A DNA stretch of 64,000 bases from Alitta virens. Taxonomy: Eukaryota; Annelida; Polychaeta; Phyllodocida; Nereididae. The stretch covers positions 47,834,628 through 47,898,627 of the forward strand of contig OW028576.1 in assembly GCA_932294295.1 (NCBI GenBank). Reading direction: 5' to 3'. Position numbers and translations under genes: made by a program. Positions 49,123 to 62,011 of this stretch are shown in pieces; position 1 is the first letter of the stretch, and each line of letters opens with the position of its first letter. The notes under the pieces were generated by a model that was not told the DNA's origin, did no database searches, and saw only the letters and a program-made list of their open reading frames with translations.

Positions 49123-49743
49123 TATATACTTTCCTATGACAACACATGACATTACTAAAAGGAATTCTCGTACAAGCAATAGCCTAAACGAGACATGTGC
49201 ACTTTGCAGTTTCTGGCTCAACCCATAATTAGCTTAGGTGTAAGATACTCAATTGGACTCTGAGATTTCTTGAAAGAAACCTTGAGTTGTGCTTGAGTGC
49301 ATGGAGAGCCTCAAGGAACCGCTCTTGGTGGGAGACTTCACATAGAATGCATAATAAGTAAATGGGGTGGGAAGTAAGGAAGTTGTGGGAAGGAAAATGT
49401 AGTTAGGTGTGAAGCGTTCATGTTGAAGATGCTAAGGAAACTTTGTAGAAGTAAAAGTTTCAAGGTTCAGGTTTACCTATAGACACACAGTGGTTGAAAT
49501 ACTGTAGACTTTTGCACACCAGATATATTTGTAGCTTCCTTATTGTATTGAATTTGTTGATATAGCCAGAAAATGTAAAAACTATGCTGAAACAATCCAT
49601 ATTCCATATGCGTAATAATTGCATTGGCATAATGGTCTCTCCTCCGACATGTCATACTTTATTTTTCCTCAAAAGCTTGAATGAAACTTCCTCACTTATA
49701 AATGCAGACTTGTGATGTTTTCATTCAGTCTAGTATTATCCCC

Positions 49744-49770
49744 ATACACTAGTTAACCAAACTAGTGTAT
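49744..49770. other. Perfect 11-bp stem-loop, R2
   Basis: Counterpart of F1 9383-9409. Stem ATACACTAGTT/AACTAGTGTAT with loop AACCA: the loop varies and the arms do not. Confidence 0.55.
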
Positions 49771-50204
49771 CCATACCATAGCCAGACGTTTATGACCTTA
49801 CAGGTCAAAATGCTGTTAACTTCAAGCACCCTATACCACTATACTCTAAACACAGGATACAAGATCTGGAATTATAAAATCATATTTTTACCAAAATCTT
49901 ACCCATTTAATGGGTATGCAGACAGTTTCAGTTCTTGAATATCTCAAACTCCATGATCAATGCATAGTATTAATTTATAGACATTGACATACGTGTGGCT
50001 TAATTTCATAAATGCAAGCGTATCAAAATCTGCTAACACATTGACTTGACTTCCAGCCATGTTGGTCACTGGACATTAGGTCAGTGACCACTGGCTGATC
50101 TTCTAAATAATCCTAAAATAGCTTTTCACAGCAGTTCAGATAAGCCTCTTAGCTCCATGATAAAATGCCTTTAATTTCCTGAGCTTTGTATTTTTAGCTT
50201 ACAG

Positions 50205-50790
50205 TAAGAGGAGACCAGCAAAAAGGAAGGCAAAGAACCATTCCCTTCTGAATCTAAGCAATCCACAGGGGGTTTCTTCCTTTTTAAAACCTTTCAATTA
50301 CTTGATTTTGGCTGTGATTAAAGGACTGACCGGATTGCACTTGGCATGCATTGAGTGCAGGAAACTCAATCAAGAACAAGAATTACTATACTACTCATTA
50401 CATATAATGGTTTCTCATCTAAAAAATCCAGTAGGGCAAAGATTTTGCAAATTGTACGGGAAAATGCTGCATAGCCAGAACAATAGGTTAAAATACTTGG
50501 TTGTGCTGGGCCAATCATCAGCTTCCACAATTAAGGGAGGCAAATCGAGCGAACTTGCTGCAAGATATAACATTGGAAGCAATGACATTGGGAATACTAA
50601 AATACTGACCAGTGCCCCCCTGTCAGTTACTGATTTCTGCACTTTATATATGACTGCAGTGCAAGAAATCAGAGACAATGACTGTGAATTTTTAACCCTC
50701 AGCGAACAAAGTTCGAAAAAGGTTTTTGTTATCATCAATGTCTGTCCGGCGGGCGGACTCTGGGACGGGCGGGCGGATGGGCGGACATAA
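50205..50790 (+). CDS. Open exon-like frame behind a splice acceptor, unknown protein (R2)
   Basis: Equivalent of F1 8363-8948, also 586 nt. The acceptor TTTTTAGCTTACAG ends at 50204. The frame starts T|AAG AGG AGA and stays open to the stop at 50788-50790. Residue changes against F1 include Q to L, M to K, A to T and W to R in the conserved part. These are mostly non-synonymous, so purifying selection is not shown. The end lies inside the MITE. It is downstream of exon-like segments 46928-47136 and 48046-48110 on the same strand and may belong with them. Confidence 0.38.
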
Positions 50791-51580
50791 CACTTTAATT
50801 TTAGTAGCAGAACTCTAACACTAATGCACTTACCCTTACAAAATGCTGTACAGTAATACTCTATATGGCCTAGTGGTGCCTTTTGATAGTCACATTGACA
50901 TACGTTGGCTATTTTATACAAAATTTGGAAAAAATAGAAAAACAATTTTTTGATTGTTTCCGGAGCAGCACTCTGACGCTACTGCACCTTCATGTTTAAC
51001 ACTTTGTCATACTATGTCTAAAATAGTGAAGTGGTGCCTTTTGGGGGTCTCATTGCATCAAAATAGGACAATGTAAGACTTAGTGGACAAAAGTAAGACT
51101 TAATATGGGCCTTAATGTTTACAAAAATAAATAGGACTTTTCAGGCTTTTTTATAACCCATGGGAACACTGTATTATTTTACACTTGGCAGAATATGATG
51201 AACAAATGAAGAAATTCAAGAGTTCAAAAAATAGGACATCTTGGACTCTAATTAGCATTGCATAACAGGCTATGTAGGCCAAGTGGTAATTGCTTTGGTT
51301 CATCACACACACTAAATAGACACTCAAGAAATACAATTTTTGTAAAACATAGCCAATATATGTCAGTGTGGCTATCACAAGGCACCACTAGGCCATATAG
51401 AGTGTTACTGTATAAAATGTCATTAGGGTAAGTGCATTAGAGTTCAGCTCTAGAAAAGAAAGTGTATTTTAGAGTTCTGCTCTGGAAATGAAAGTGTAAT
51501 GCCCGCCCTCCTGCCTGTCGGACGAACACATAACAATTTGAATAATGCCTGTGTGGTATGTGGGATTCGCTGAGGGTTTA
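50693..51580. mobile_element. Foldback MITE with long inverted repeats, R2
   Basis: Same element at the equivalent site in R2. Ends are TAACCCTCAGCGAAC (50693) and TTCGCTGAGGGTTTA (51580), and the GC-rich arms lie at 50743-50790 and about 51500-51530. It is about 10 bp longer than the F1 copy. Confidence 0.8.
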
Positions 51581-52874
51581 GCTGCAGCGCAGCCTATTTT
51601 TTACTCTAGAAGAGAAAGAGACTCCGGTCCACTTTTTCTCAACAAAATAATGTTGGTTTTTTATTTACATTGATTTTTTTATTACTTTTAATGTAGATTG
51701 TTTTCTTTCTTTTTCACACATATGCCAAACAAATTTTCATACACAGATTGGACTATTCTTCATTTGCACAAGCCATCCAGCGCCTCCCAGGGTTGGTGGA
51801 TTGCGTCGAGTACGATTGGTGATGTCATAATCATTGCAATAGCCAGTGATGTCATTGTGATTGTTTGTTATTGTGACATTTTATTTCTATGTGCTTAAAA
51901 TTGATGTAAATCACCAATCCTGAGTATTGAAAATTGTCTTTTAATGACCTGATACTCTGATAAATCTATAACATCAATTATTTGATTTTCCTGAGTGTCC
52001 ATGAATGAAGAAATTCATTCTTTGTCTGCTATGAAACCGTCACTGGGCATCTTTACTCCATGTGTGTATAAATAAACATATGTATATAGAATATCTAACT
52101 TTAGCCCTTCAGAGCCATGAACATTGAACAACTAATTGAAGCTAGATCCTATATAACGCCATTAGCATGAACATTTTTAATGAAAATATGATTATTTTGT
52201 ACCATTTCCTGCAACCATTTCCTGATATGACATCAGAATTGATTAGATTAAACAATGCTATCACTATGGAATCATGAAGGATCAGTTATATGATTTTATT
52301 GCACAATAGGACATAAATAATAATTGTACTGGGGTCACTAAAAGAGGCTGGAGCCACAAAGCAAATACATTTGATATCAGTCAAAATCAACAACAAACAA
52401 ACGAACCTGACACGCATAGACTTGTTAGCTCAACCCAAGTCGTCTCGACCCCAGTTGTCTCACTGTAGCACAAAATGGTTCAATTGGCTCCTGCTTACAA
52501 AGCCCAGAGCTTCCTCTTTGATCTCAAAAGGTGTTTTTTTTCTTTCTGTCTCATTTTCACTTCAAAGAATCCATTGTTAGTGCATCACACATTATAATCA
52601 CACATATCGAGGGAAAACGCTTTGTTTGGGGGAATAGCAGAAGAAGAAAGACAGACACAAAGAAAGATAAGTGATGGGTGGACAGACAGATTATAAAAGG
52701 ACTGAGTTAGAAGATAACATACACACAGAAAAACAGAGATTGACAATACTTGTAGATAGACAGGGAAAGGCAAACAACAATGAAAACATATATGCCTGAT
52801 ATTCATGTTTATAGTAGCGTTATTGGGCAATTTCAAATCAGAAAATATGATGAGTCCACATCATGTTACACATT

Positions 52875-53217
52875 TACCCCATGAGTGGGGTCTTTCACAT
52901 GCCTCACCATAGACACCGAGTACAAGGCACCTCCAATTTAACATCTCATGCAATTGACATCCAGCAGAGAATGTAGCTTATGCAGTGTACCTTGATTACA
53001 ATCAAAATCTGGATCAAAGACGAGATAAATGAATTGTTGACCACATGCCTGCATTTCAGCAGTCATAAATAAATGCCTTTACTATATCAAACCAACTCAC
53101 ACTTACCCTTGATAAAAAAAAAAAAAACTTTTCCCTGGTGTGACTCTCTTTGATGCCATGATCATCATGAACTCATGACCTACAGCCAATTCTGTCATGA
53201 CACGCTGCTTCTAAGCT
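52875..53217 (-). mobile_element. tRNA-derived SINE B (box A damaged), R2
   Basis: Inverted counterpart of F1 5921-6275 with the same 11-base loss in box A. It is another derived state shared by F1 and R2 only. The A-run at 53116-53128 matches the T-run at F1 6010-6021. Confidence 0.65.
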
Positions 53218-54969
53218 ATCAGATGCAAACATTCAAAATGTTAGCCCTGCTCATGCTGATTCCTCATTGACTGGGTTTAGATAGCTATTCTTGTCAAGAC
53301 TGTTTGTGACAAAGCCACTTGCCAGTCACACTCATTCAGCTACAAAACAGAACTAGCTCCTGTACACCACAAAAATCACCTAAAAGTCATATTCAAGATT
53401 CAACAATTTTTAAGATAATGACTTGCATAGAAGTCCATCGACTAAAGCATATTCAATATACAGTGCTTGGCCTGACAGACCTATAAGAGTCTCATATGCT
53501 CAAAAAAATAAATAAATATCTGGGGTTAGTTACACATATAATGTAAGAATAAAGGATATTACTATTCACAAATACTACAAAGCAGACTGGAAATTACCCA
53601 AGAAGCCACATGCCTTTTGTTAGATGTGTCTATGTAAAGATACTGTTTTGGATGGTTTTAGAAATTCTGAATTAAATGAAATAACAACTGATTGACTTAT
53701 TTTTATTTTTGCTGCTCAATACTAGTTGTCTGAACAAATGTAATAATGAGATGATAAAGCTTGCCATCCACATATTGATTTACTTTATTGAGTAGTGTGA
53801 TGAAATAACATCTTTCACTGCAATGTCTGGTGAATTTATGATAGATGACTCTAAGTTAGTGAGTTAATTTTAGCAGCTATTGTTATGAAATATATGAAGT
53901 CTTCGCAAGAAACCATTATGAAAATTCAGACTCATATCCCTACCTAATAATTTAACCCAATTTTCAAATTAAGTTAAGTATCCAGTAGATTATGGCTTAG
54001 TCTAAATGAATTCATTAGAAAGTGTGAAAGATATTTTTTGACAAAACTACTTAAAATGTTGATGCAGCACTTGTCAATGAGGCAAAATACAGTGAAAACC
54101 AGATAATGCTCCTTTACTTCACAGGACAGTACATTATAAAACAAAAGTGTTGTTGCAACGTATATGCATTAAAATATTATGATGTCATAACTTTTCAATT
54201 GCCAATTCATTATAATGGTAGTTTGGTGAAATACATTTGTCCATGTGACTAAAGGTTGCTGAAATCTTTCATAGAAATAAAGCTAAATGGTTAGAATTGT
54301 TGATGATTTATTTAAAAGATGTAGAACTGTATTCTGTTCAAATGTTTGTGTATGTTTGGGCTGAATGTACAATAAGCTTATCGGCATTGCACAAGGGACT
54401 GCATTGGATCCATAAATATCACTGCTTGTCACTCTTTGCAGCCATGTCAAAAGTGACTGCTAAGGAGGACAATACTGTCCAATAGCCTTTCCATGTTTCC
54501 ACACAAATTCTCTGTGATAAAAGCTGTTTTGTGATTTTCTTTAGAAAGCGATGTCCATGACTGGAATAAAAACAGACCACTTCGCCGAACAGAGTGGGAA
54601 GAAGGAGAAAAAAGGGAGAGGAATGGGAGGAGATTCTCATCTGGAAAGCATTGCAAATGCTTGATGGAGAGAGTAACCTATTGCAATGTTATATAATGTG
54701 GTTGCATTGAGGCATTTTGAGTTGGAAGTAAAGCATGTTTTGAGCATCATAACGGTTTGCGTACAGTTACATGTAATCATAAGCAAAACTAAGATAGAAA
54801 ATGACTTTAAATAAATTATACATACAATGCCATAAATACATTCAAAAGTAATTATTACCGTGTCTTGTAATATACAGGTCTGGTCCAGTTGCTGGAGGAA
54901 ATGTTCTTCATGATAAAGAGACTCTTTTATCAGTATGTTAGTAATACAATATATCCGACTCTTCTATTT

Positions 54970-56412
54970 TTGCTATTAAGCGATTACGGTGTGATTATCA
55001 TAATAACAGTTATTTTGTACTGCACAAGAAAATTAAGAATCACTAGATGGCTTTTAACAGGCAAAAACCTTCAATATGACTCAACAATACACTTCATCCC
55101 TGCCGTATATAAGGCTTACTCCGGTTTAGTGTGAAATGGCTATGGGGCAAAAAGGACCAGTCAATTCCCTTTCCGTCCATCTGTCTATGATGGGTCAGTG
55201 AACACACGATCTTCTGGTGTCCTCGAACATTTTCAGGGGCCACTTGTAATGCTCGGCTTGATGTGAGTAATCCCAATGCTTTTGTGTTTGCAGAAAGTAA
55301 CATCAATTTTTGTTGTAATATGCCACAAAGAAGCAATGCTATTAAGGTCAAGTTGTGGCAGTCAAAGCAAATATCAGATAATATATAAGCAGAAAGTCAT
55401 TTATTTGTAATATTTTCCGTTATATCGGTGCTTATATTATGTCATAGTACTATTAAAACACACTTTTTGAGGCTCTCATAGTCAAATTAGAGTATTTTTT
55501 TAATTCATTCATGACGCTTTTATAAATTTTCATGAACAGCATTTGCTTATATCATCAGTCAATACTAATATGTTTATTCGCTGATGCAATATACGTACAA
55601 AATTTGTGCTCATAAATGGTATTACAGTGTGATTATCATAATGCCACTGTGACTACAGTCTTTCGTGTGTTATTGACAATTGAATTTGTGCTGCACAAGA
55701 AAATTAGGAATATCTGATCAAAATCACAAGATGGCTTTCAACTGAGAAAAACCTCCAATAAGACCGGACAATACTCTTGATCCCTGCCGTATATAAGCCT
55801 ATAAGCCTTAGTCTAGTTTAGCATGAAATGGCAATGAGGCAAAATGGACCAGTCAATTCCTCTTCTGCCCATCTGTCTTTGACGGGCGAGTGAACACACA
55901 ATCTTCTGGTGTCCATTGAACATAGTCAGACGAGCCTTCAGGGGCCACTTGAAGTGCTGGGTTTGATGTGAATAATCCCAATGCTTTTGTATTTGCAAAA
56001 CTATCAGAGGTGTCTGATGAATAGCATGGCTTGCATCTGTAGGTTTTTTCAATAGATGAAATCCATCGTTGATCAATGAACACTTATTTTGAGTAACATC
56101 ATTTTTTGTTGTAATATGCCACAAAGAAGCAATGCTATTAAGGTCAAGTTGTGGCAGTCAAAGCAAATATCAGATAATATATAAGCAGAAAGTCATTTAT
56201 TTGTAATATTTTCCGTTATATCGGTGCTTATATTATGTCATAGTACTATTAAAACACACTTTTTGAGGCTCTCACAGTCAAATTAGAGTATTTTTTAAAT
56301 TCATTCATGACGCTTTTATAAATTTTCATGAACAGTATTTGCTTATATCATCAGTCAATACTAATATGTTTATGCGCTGATGCAATATACGTACAAAATT
56401 TGTGCTCATAAA
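54970..56412 (-). repeat. Tandem duplication of about 800 bp, R2
   Basis: Inverted counterpart of F1 2731-4175. The landmark GCTCATAAAT occurs at 55608 and 56403, a spacing of 795 bp against 807 in F1. The junctions are equivalent, so F1 and R2 derive from the same duplicated ancestor. Confidence 0.87.
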
Positions 56413-56698
56413 TGGTTCTGCAACTACTGCTACATTTGTATGCCAACTATTTTATAATGAGAAATCCAAACTTGTCATCTTATAGACAGGTGTATTCAGT
56501 ATACATTGCATTATTTGGTGTGAATATGTCAATACATACTATCTGTCTGGCTGTCCATACAAGTGGCAGTGATGCTCAGTATATCATTATGTATCTCTAT
56601 CACGGCGCATTACAGTTGACACCAAGGCTGGGAAATCAATAGCAAAATGTCAATATTTAAGCTAGTGGATGAGCATTAAGCAATGGTTCAATGATTCA

Positions 56699-56820
56699 TA
56701 TTGTTTGTTTGTTTGTTTGTTTGTGATTAGGGCTTGACGTCCTGTATTTTTGCACCAATTGGGCTAATTAGGACAGGCAGGGACCATGGCAATGAGACAA
56801 AGTAGGTAACGGCCATACAA
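56699..56820 (-). mobile_element. CAAA-tailed retroposon insert, R2
   Basis: Reverse-strand copy of the F1 insert at the identical site, with target duplications TCAATGATTCA at 56688-56698 and 56821-56831. It is 8 bp longer than in F1 because the tail has two more CAAA units. This is the expected sign of tail slippage after one shared insertion. Confidence 0.85.
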
Positions 56821-56977
56821 TCAATGATTCACATACAATTGCTGGTATTTGCTGATGTATGAATTGATTTAGTGAATCTGATACCATGAAATGTGACATT
56901 TTGGTGCCAAACTACTAATTGCCAACTTTATCATGCGTGCCTCTTCTCTAGAATTATATTTCTATTCTGATATTGCT

Positions 56978-57161
56978 AATGTCTCCAGGCGTAGAGTGTA
57001 GAGTTCCTGACTCCCAATTCCAAGAGACCGGGATCAAGTTTTGCCCATTGACTTGTGTTTGTGGCCTTTAGCAAGCCACTTAGTCCTCATTGCTTGGGTA
57101 CCTGGCTTTTCAAATACAGGAATGCTTCAGATTGAAGTCCAAGGCCATGGCGCTGATAAGG
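56978..57161 (+). mobile_element. tRNA-derived SINE A, R2
   Basis: Plus-strand copy because the unit is inverted. The head starts GTCTCCAGGCGTAGAGTGTA, the box B-like GACCGGGATCAAG follows, then the body with CCACTTAGTCCTCATTGC and GGGTACCTGGC. It has the same shortened tail as F1. Confidence 0.6.
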
Positions 57162-58060
57162 AAAAAACTGATTTGTTGGTTCAATAGATTTTTACTGAAT
57201 TGTCACTAACCTTAGAAATATTATTGTACATGTAATTGGCATTTGCTTATTTAATCTGAAATTCATTCAACATTAAAGTATAAGAAATGCAGTGCTCTAG
57301 GGGCCATATATGTTAGAATGTAAACTGTTGTTACGTTATGGTTGCTGAATATTTCCTATATATAATCAATTCATATCACTTTACTTTGAAATTTTTAATA
57401 TCTGAATATCTAAAACCATTAGATTTATATGTATTTTTTTAACATTCCATCATAATGTCATATATAGTCATAAACCTATAAAGTTAATCACAGTATTCTT
57501 CCATGGATACTGTACCAAATACATTATTTATATTACTATTTTGTATAAAAAGACACAGTAGCTTGGCTCTTGCCAACAGATTCTTCATGTATTCTTTAAG
57601 CCAGTATGCTTAAACTTCAGAATCTATGGCAGTAATCAGTTTCAAACGTTGCAGCAGATTGCTTCTAACTTGTCCTGACTCGTACTACTTTTATTGTAAA
57701 GTTACATAAAATGTATGTTTTGTTGGTCAGTATTGATAGTCTTTCAACTTTGTGGCAGGTGGTTCAAAATGTTCAGAAATGCCAACTTGAATAAAATTTT
57801 GATCTGTTAGAGATTTTCTCATCTTGGACAAAAAAGTTATTCCAAAAGTTAGATGTTAGCATTGTGACAAACAAGCATTGCCATTTGGAAATAACCCATT
57901 TATTCTAATCCTTGTGGTACCCCATGACAACTTTAAAATCATGTCCAATAACTGATAGCACTGTATTACAAATGCATGTCTTGACTTTTTCATTTTTTCA
58001 ATCGAACAGCACAGCAACTCCAACTTCATTCCTGCTGAGTTTGCTGCTAAAGTTTTCAGT

Positions 58061-58166
58061 TTACCATGGCCAGAGCCACTCAGGAAACGGAAATGACGCC
58101 ATGTTGCCTGGGGCAATCTCCCAGAGGGCATTGCGCCCCTTAAATTGTTGTTTGGAGGGTGATTGG
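58061..58166 (-). promoter_or_regulatory. Promoter-like cluster P1, R2 copy
   Basis: Reverse-strand equivalent of the F1 cluster and almost identical to it. CCAAT (as ATTGG) is at 58162-58166, the ATGGCGTCATTTCCG block starts at 58102 on the minus strand, and the donor-like ATGGTAAAC is retained. Confidence 0.4.
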
Positions 58167-60384
58167 AGAAAGCAATTTCCCCTTAGACTGAGCCAATTGC
58201 CCTTAATAGGACTGTTTTAGGTTCAAAACATAGATAAAAAATGTAAACATGCTCTAATTCTGAATCTATTGAACTTTCTAAATAAAAATGTGTGTGTATT
58301 TCCATTATTTTTTTGTATCTTTCATTCATCATACTATATTTTTTTCCTGCAAGTTAGTATTATATGATTTAAAATAATGAAGTGGCTGCATTGTCGTCTT
58401 ACTGGAATTTGTTTCAGAGACTATGCCTCCAATTTCTCTAAATGTATTCTAATTAATTATAAGTTTATTTATTCAACACAATAAATTGATGGAAAATGTC
58501 ATGCAAGAAGAATATAATATAAAATGATTTACTGCTACAACTGATTTTTATGAAGGATAATCACAAATTTGGATAAGATGCTCGTTTAAATGAAATTGAA
58601 AGCACAAAAAATTTAATTTTCATAATCACATACACATATAATTTATTACTGTGTAGGTCTATTGCTAATATACGATCAACGCTGAAACATCAGAATGAAC
58701 AGATTTTTGTGGTGTAACCAAGCAAAACAAGTAGATTCACTAAAAAAAAACAAATATTTTATCATGCATCTGACATAATTCATTCCTGTTTATTTTTCTA
58801 TCCCAGTGTTCCATGAAACCCATTGCATTTTAATGATTGGTCTTTTTGTCTGTAAGATAAATAAAGGAACAGACAACATTCTCTCAACATCGCATTGCCA
58901 CCCTTCATCCCAACATTGCTGAACCCTGGAAAGCAAACATTGCAAACTGAGGAAATTAAATGAATCCCAATCCAAGAGCTTTCTGTCTAAGCATGCTCCA
59001 AAACTTCTGCTTCACTCAATACTTAATACTCATGTAAACACATCATTATGTGGTTGGATAATCTCATTCTAATCATGCAATTATATTAAGTGTTTATATT
59101 ATAAAGTGCTATTGGTCAGTATTTGTAAGATGCAGAGATAGACATAATGATGAGATGGTATGGCTTGGTGCATATATAGTATATATTCACCTAATAGCTA
59201 TTGAAATGTTTTAAATGTTCCTAAATAAATCATAATTTTATCATTTATCACATTCAAACTTATCTTTCTATTACATAATTCCTTTATTATTTTGTCTATA
59301 AATTTTGAATTTGTTTTCCTTATTTAATTCTCAACTGAAGCTGTAACAGTTACTGTTTATGGAACCTTATTATTCAGAGGACTGTATTGTGTTTTTATAT
59401 CAAGATATTTATGTATATATTTATCTCTCTTTCTGGAGGCCGAAATACAAATCAAATCAAATGTTTTGATTAATAGGTTAAATTCTGGTAAAGTTTGATG
59501 CTACACCATGGCTGGTATATAATTGTAGAGTATCTGAGTAAGAATTATAATACAAATCAAATGCATAATATAGAAGTCATTTGTGCAACTAAGGGTTGCA
59601 GTGCATTATAATTGGTTATTTTGCATGAGGAATTTTGTAGCTCTCAGAAACCGCCATCTGGACTCTCAGCAGTGGCAGCCTGACTATTGCTAATCCCACA
59701 TAGACCATTTTTCCCTTCTTTTTTATTTCTTTTTTCACCCCTATCTTGTTATAGCAGTCACTGACAAGGCCACTGTGTCAGTTACAAAGCAGAACAACTT
59801 TTTATTAGCATGAAATATCACAAAATAGTGTTACTCTATGTACTCTGTGATGCATGTACTCTGTGATGCATGTACCTGTTTCATGTGCATGCCATAATTT
59901 TCCTTAATTAGAAAGCTGTGCTTATGTAAAATATTAATTAGGAATGATACAGACGTTATTGAAACATTTTTTTATTCACTAACATATAAGCATAAAAAGT
60001 CTATGACATACAACAAAAATTAATTTTTATTACAGCTTTGACAAAGTAGTGATGAGTATTACAATATTGCTTCTTAACTGAAACTGTTACTGAATAGACA
60101 ATCCAAGAATAAACAAGCTCAGCCACCCAGATTTTCAATTAAGCATTAAGAGCTAAATTAGTCCTTGATGTTTAAGACAAGTTGGCACATATATGCAATG
60201 AAACTCTCACAATCAGACAGGTCTTAATTAAAGACTTGATTTAGTAAATCAATCAAAACCTTAATAATTATTGACAAATTTATTAACAATTCAAGAGAAA
60301 TGAGGTTCACTACCTCGATTGCACTTTGAGTAAGCGATGAAAAAAACCCAGAATAAATATCCCATATATTAACTCAAGTATTAA

Positions 60385-60468
60385 ACTAGTTGTGTGGGTA
60401 GCTTACTCACTAATTCATTTTCACAGTAGTCTTATGGGCAGCTTACCCACAAATTAGGTTTCGCAGTC
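60385..60468 (-). repeat. 41-bp minisatellite, two copies, R3
   Basis: Two diverged copies with GGGTAGCTTACTC and GGGCAGCTTACCC cores. Confidence 0.8.
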
Positions 60469-61619
60469 ATGGATCCATATGCATTATAAAAAAAATTCTT
60501 ACAAAATACTAAACGTTGTATAATCAAAAATGTTAAATGTAAGATGAACATTTTGATTGACCAGCCTACTAAATTGCACTGAGGACATTGAGGTTACTGA
60601 CCACAAACATAAATTTGTATCGAATAACAGCTTTCCGCAGCTCTTCGGATAAACGCTTACCCTCTTGATGAAAGATCTGCAATTTCCTAAGCTTTTAATT
60701 TTGTGTTAATAGAAAAACAAACCTGAAAGGGAGAACTTTGTAACTCTCTGAGCTTTCGTTTAATTACTGAATCTACACTGTACCTGGAAGCTCTGGCTTG
60801 ATCATTTGACACGAAACCAATATGCGTTCAGCAGAAAGCTAAAAACTATGTGTGACACATTTTGTCTCTATTCATCAGTCCAATGCAAAAGTAATGCACT
60901 CTATAAGCTCTCCAACACATAACTAGTAACGCGATCTGGTTACCCACTAAAAGTTGTCTTCTTTTTAAAAATAAACTACACTTGGAATTTTTCCGTTTGC
61001 AGCAGATAATAACTTATGAAATTTAGGCTTCATTTATGTTTATTATTTGTGTTTGAGCCATAGAATTTATATCCATAGTCAAATGTTACTCTCCAATATA
61101 ATATGCTTAGCTGGGAGAGTACTCTGAAACATATCATCTGAATCCAAGGCCAGACGCAACTCTTGGAAATAAATCTCTTGACCTCATCACCCCTTGGAAG
61201 AGTTACTCCACCTTCAAATGACATAGTGCAACCATGGACTAAGTTGTAGCCATCCGCCATTTGAGACTGATTAAAGAACTGCATGCCTAGAATCTCAGGT
61301 ACTATAATTTGCAATGTTGTATGTTAAATAGAATGAGTAATAATCTACAGGAGAAAAACCTTATGCATGAGAGAATGATTTGGTCTGGCCAGAAAAAAGG
61401 TCTCTAAAATCTGTTTTTCTTAATGCTAAGGTAATCTAACAGCTGTGTTAGGTCAACAGGAACAATACTAGATCTAATAATTTAATTTCAGTAAAGGCTT
61501 ATAATATAATTGAGTTCAGGATATTATTGTAATCCAATGAAAACTACTCTTGAAAGAATCCTCAATCACTTTTATGACTTTGTAATACTGCAGTCCATCC
61601 AGGGGGTAAAACACATCAA

Positions 61620-61788
61620 TATTTCTTTGACAAATGACAGGATTTTGAGAGAGAATCTTCTCGGAAGTGAGGATCAGTGAGTGCAGTCATGCATGACAGG
61701 TCACATGTCATCAATCAGAGAAAGTGATTGGCTGGTGGCAATCCCCCAGTCAAGTGGGGTCAGTTGTCATGACTGGAATCGTTCATCT
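61620..61788 (-). promoter_or_regulatory. Conserved non-coding block K, R3
   Basis: Same arrangement as R2. An in-frame TGA replaces the TGG of the F1 minus-strand frame, arguing against a protein here. Confidence 0.4.
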
Positions 61789-61801
61789 TGATACAGCATC
61801 T

Positions 61802-61929
61802 CAGCAGCATCAGCAGCATCAGCAGCATCAGCAGCATCAGCAGCATCAGCAGCATCAGCAGCATCAGCAGCATCAGCAGCATCAGCAGCATCAGCAGCAT
61901 CAGCAGCATCAGCAGCATCAGCAGCATCA
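61802..61929 (-). repeat. Expanded 9-bp CAGCAGCAT repeat, R3
   Basis: About 14 near-perfect copies of a 9-bp unit (CAGCAGCAT phase). At the equivalent site F1 has five GCT triplets (15559-15574), F2 an interrupted GCT/GTT tract (32718-32753) and R2 an interrupted CAG tract (42716-42762). The translated (HQQ)n, (DAA)n and (LLM)n frames are by-products. Confidence 0.95.
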
Positions 61930-62011
61930 GCCTTGGCAGTATCAGCCTTGGCAGTGGCACTTGCTTCAGGGGAAGAAAATAGAGACCAATAAAATTTATT
62001 GAAAAGACAGA

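Larger units (their letters stand above)
40988..59150 (-). repeat. Macro-repeat unit copy R2 (inverted, a/b mosaic)
   Basis: Full inverted unit of 18.16 kb. From about 45850 to 59150 it is nearly identical to F1 (about 97-99 percent in sampled blocks) and shares the F1 retroposon, the MITE, the 807-bp duplication and an 11-bp deletion in the tRNA-SINE. From 40988 to about 45600 it is clearly more diverged from F1 and shares states with F2, such as the 'TTCATCTTG' flank and CAG context at 42712-42780, and the absence of unit about 17.04-17.22 kb. It also carries its own 636-bp tandem duplication at 43583-44860. This copy preserves the most open exon-like segments. Confidence 0.92.

Noticed and set aside
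52371..52580. 69-codon frame identical in F1 (6584-6793, minus) and R2
   Set aside because: Identity follows from the near-identical DNA of these units. F2 lacks the frame and there are no splice or start signals.
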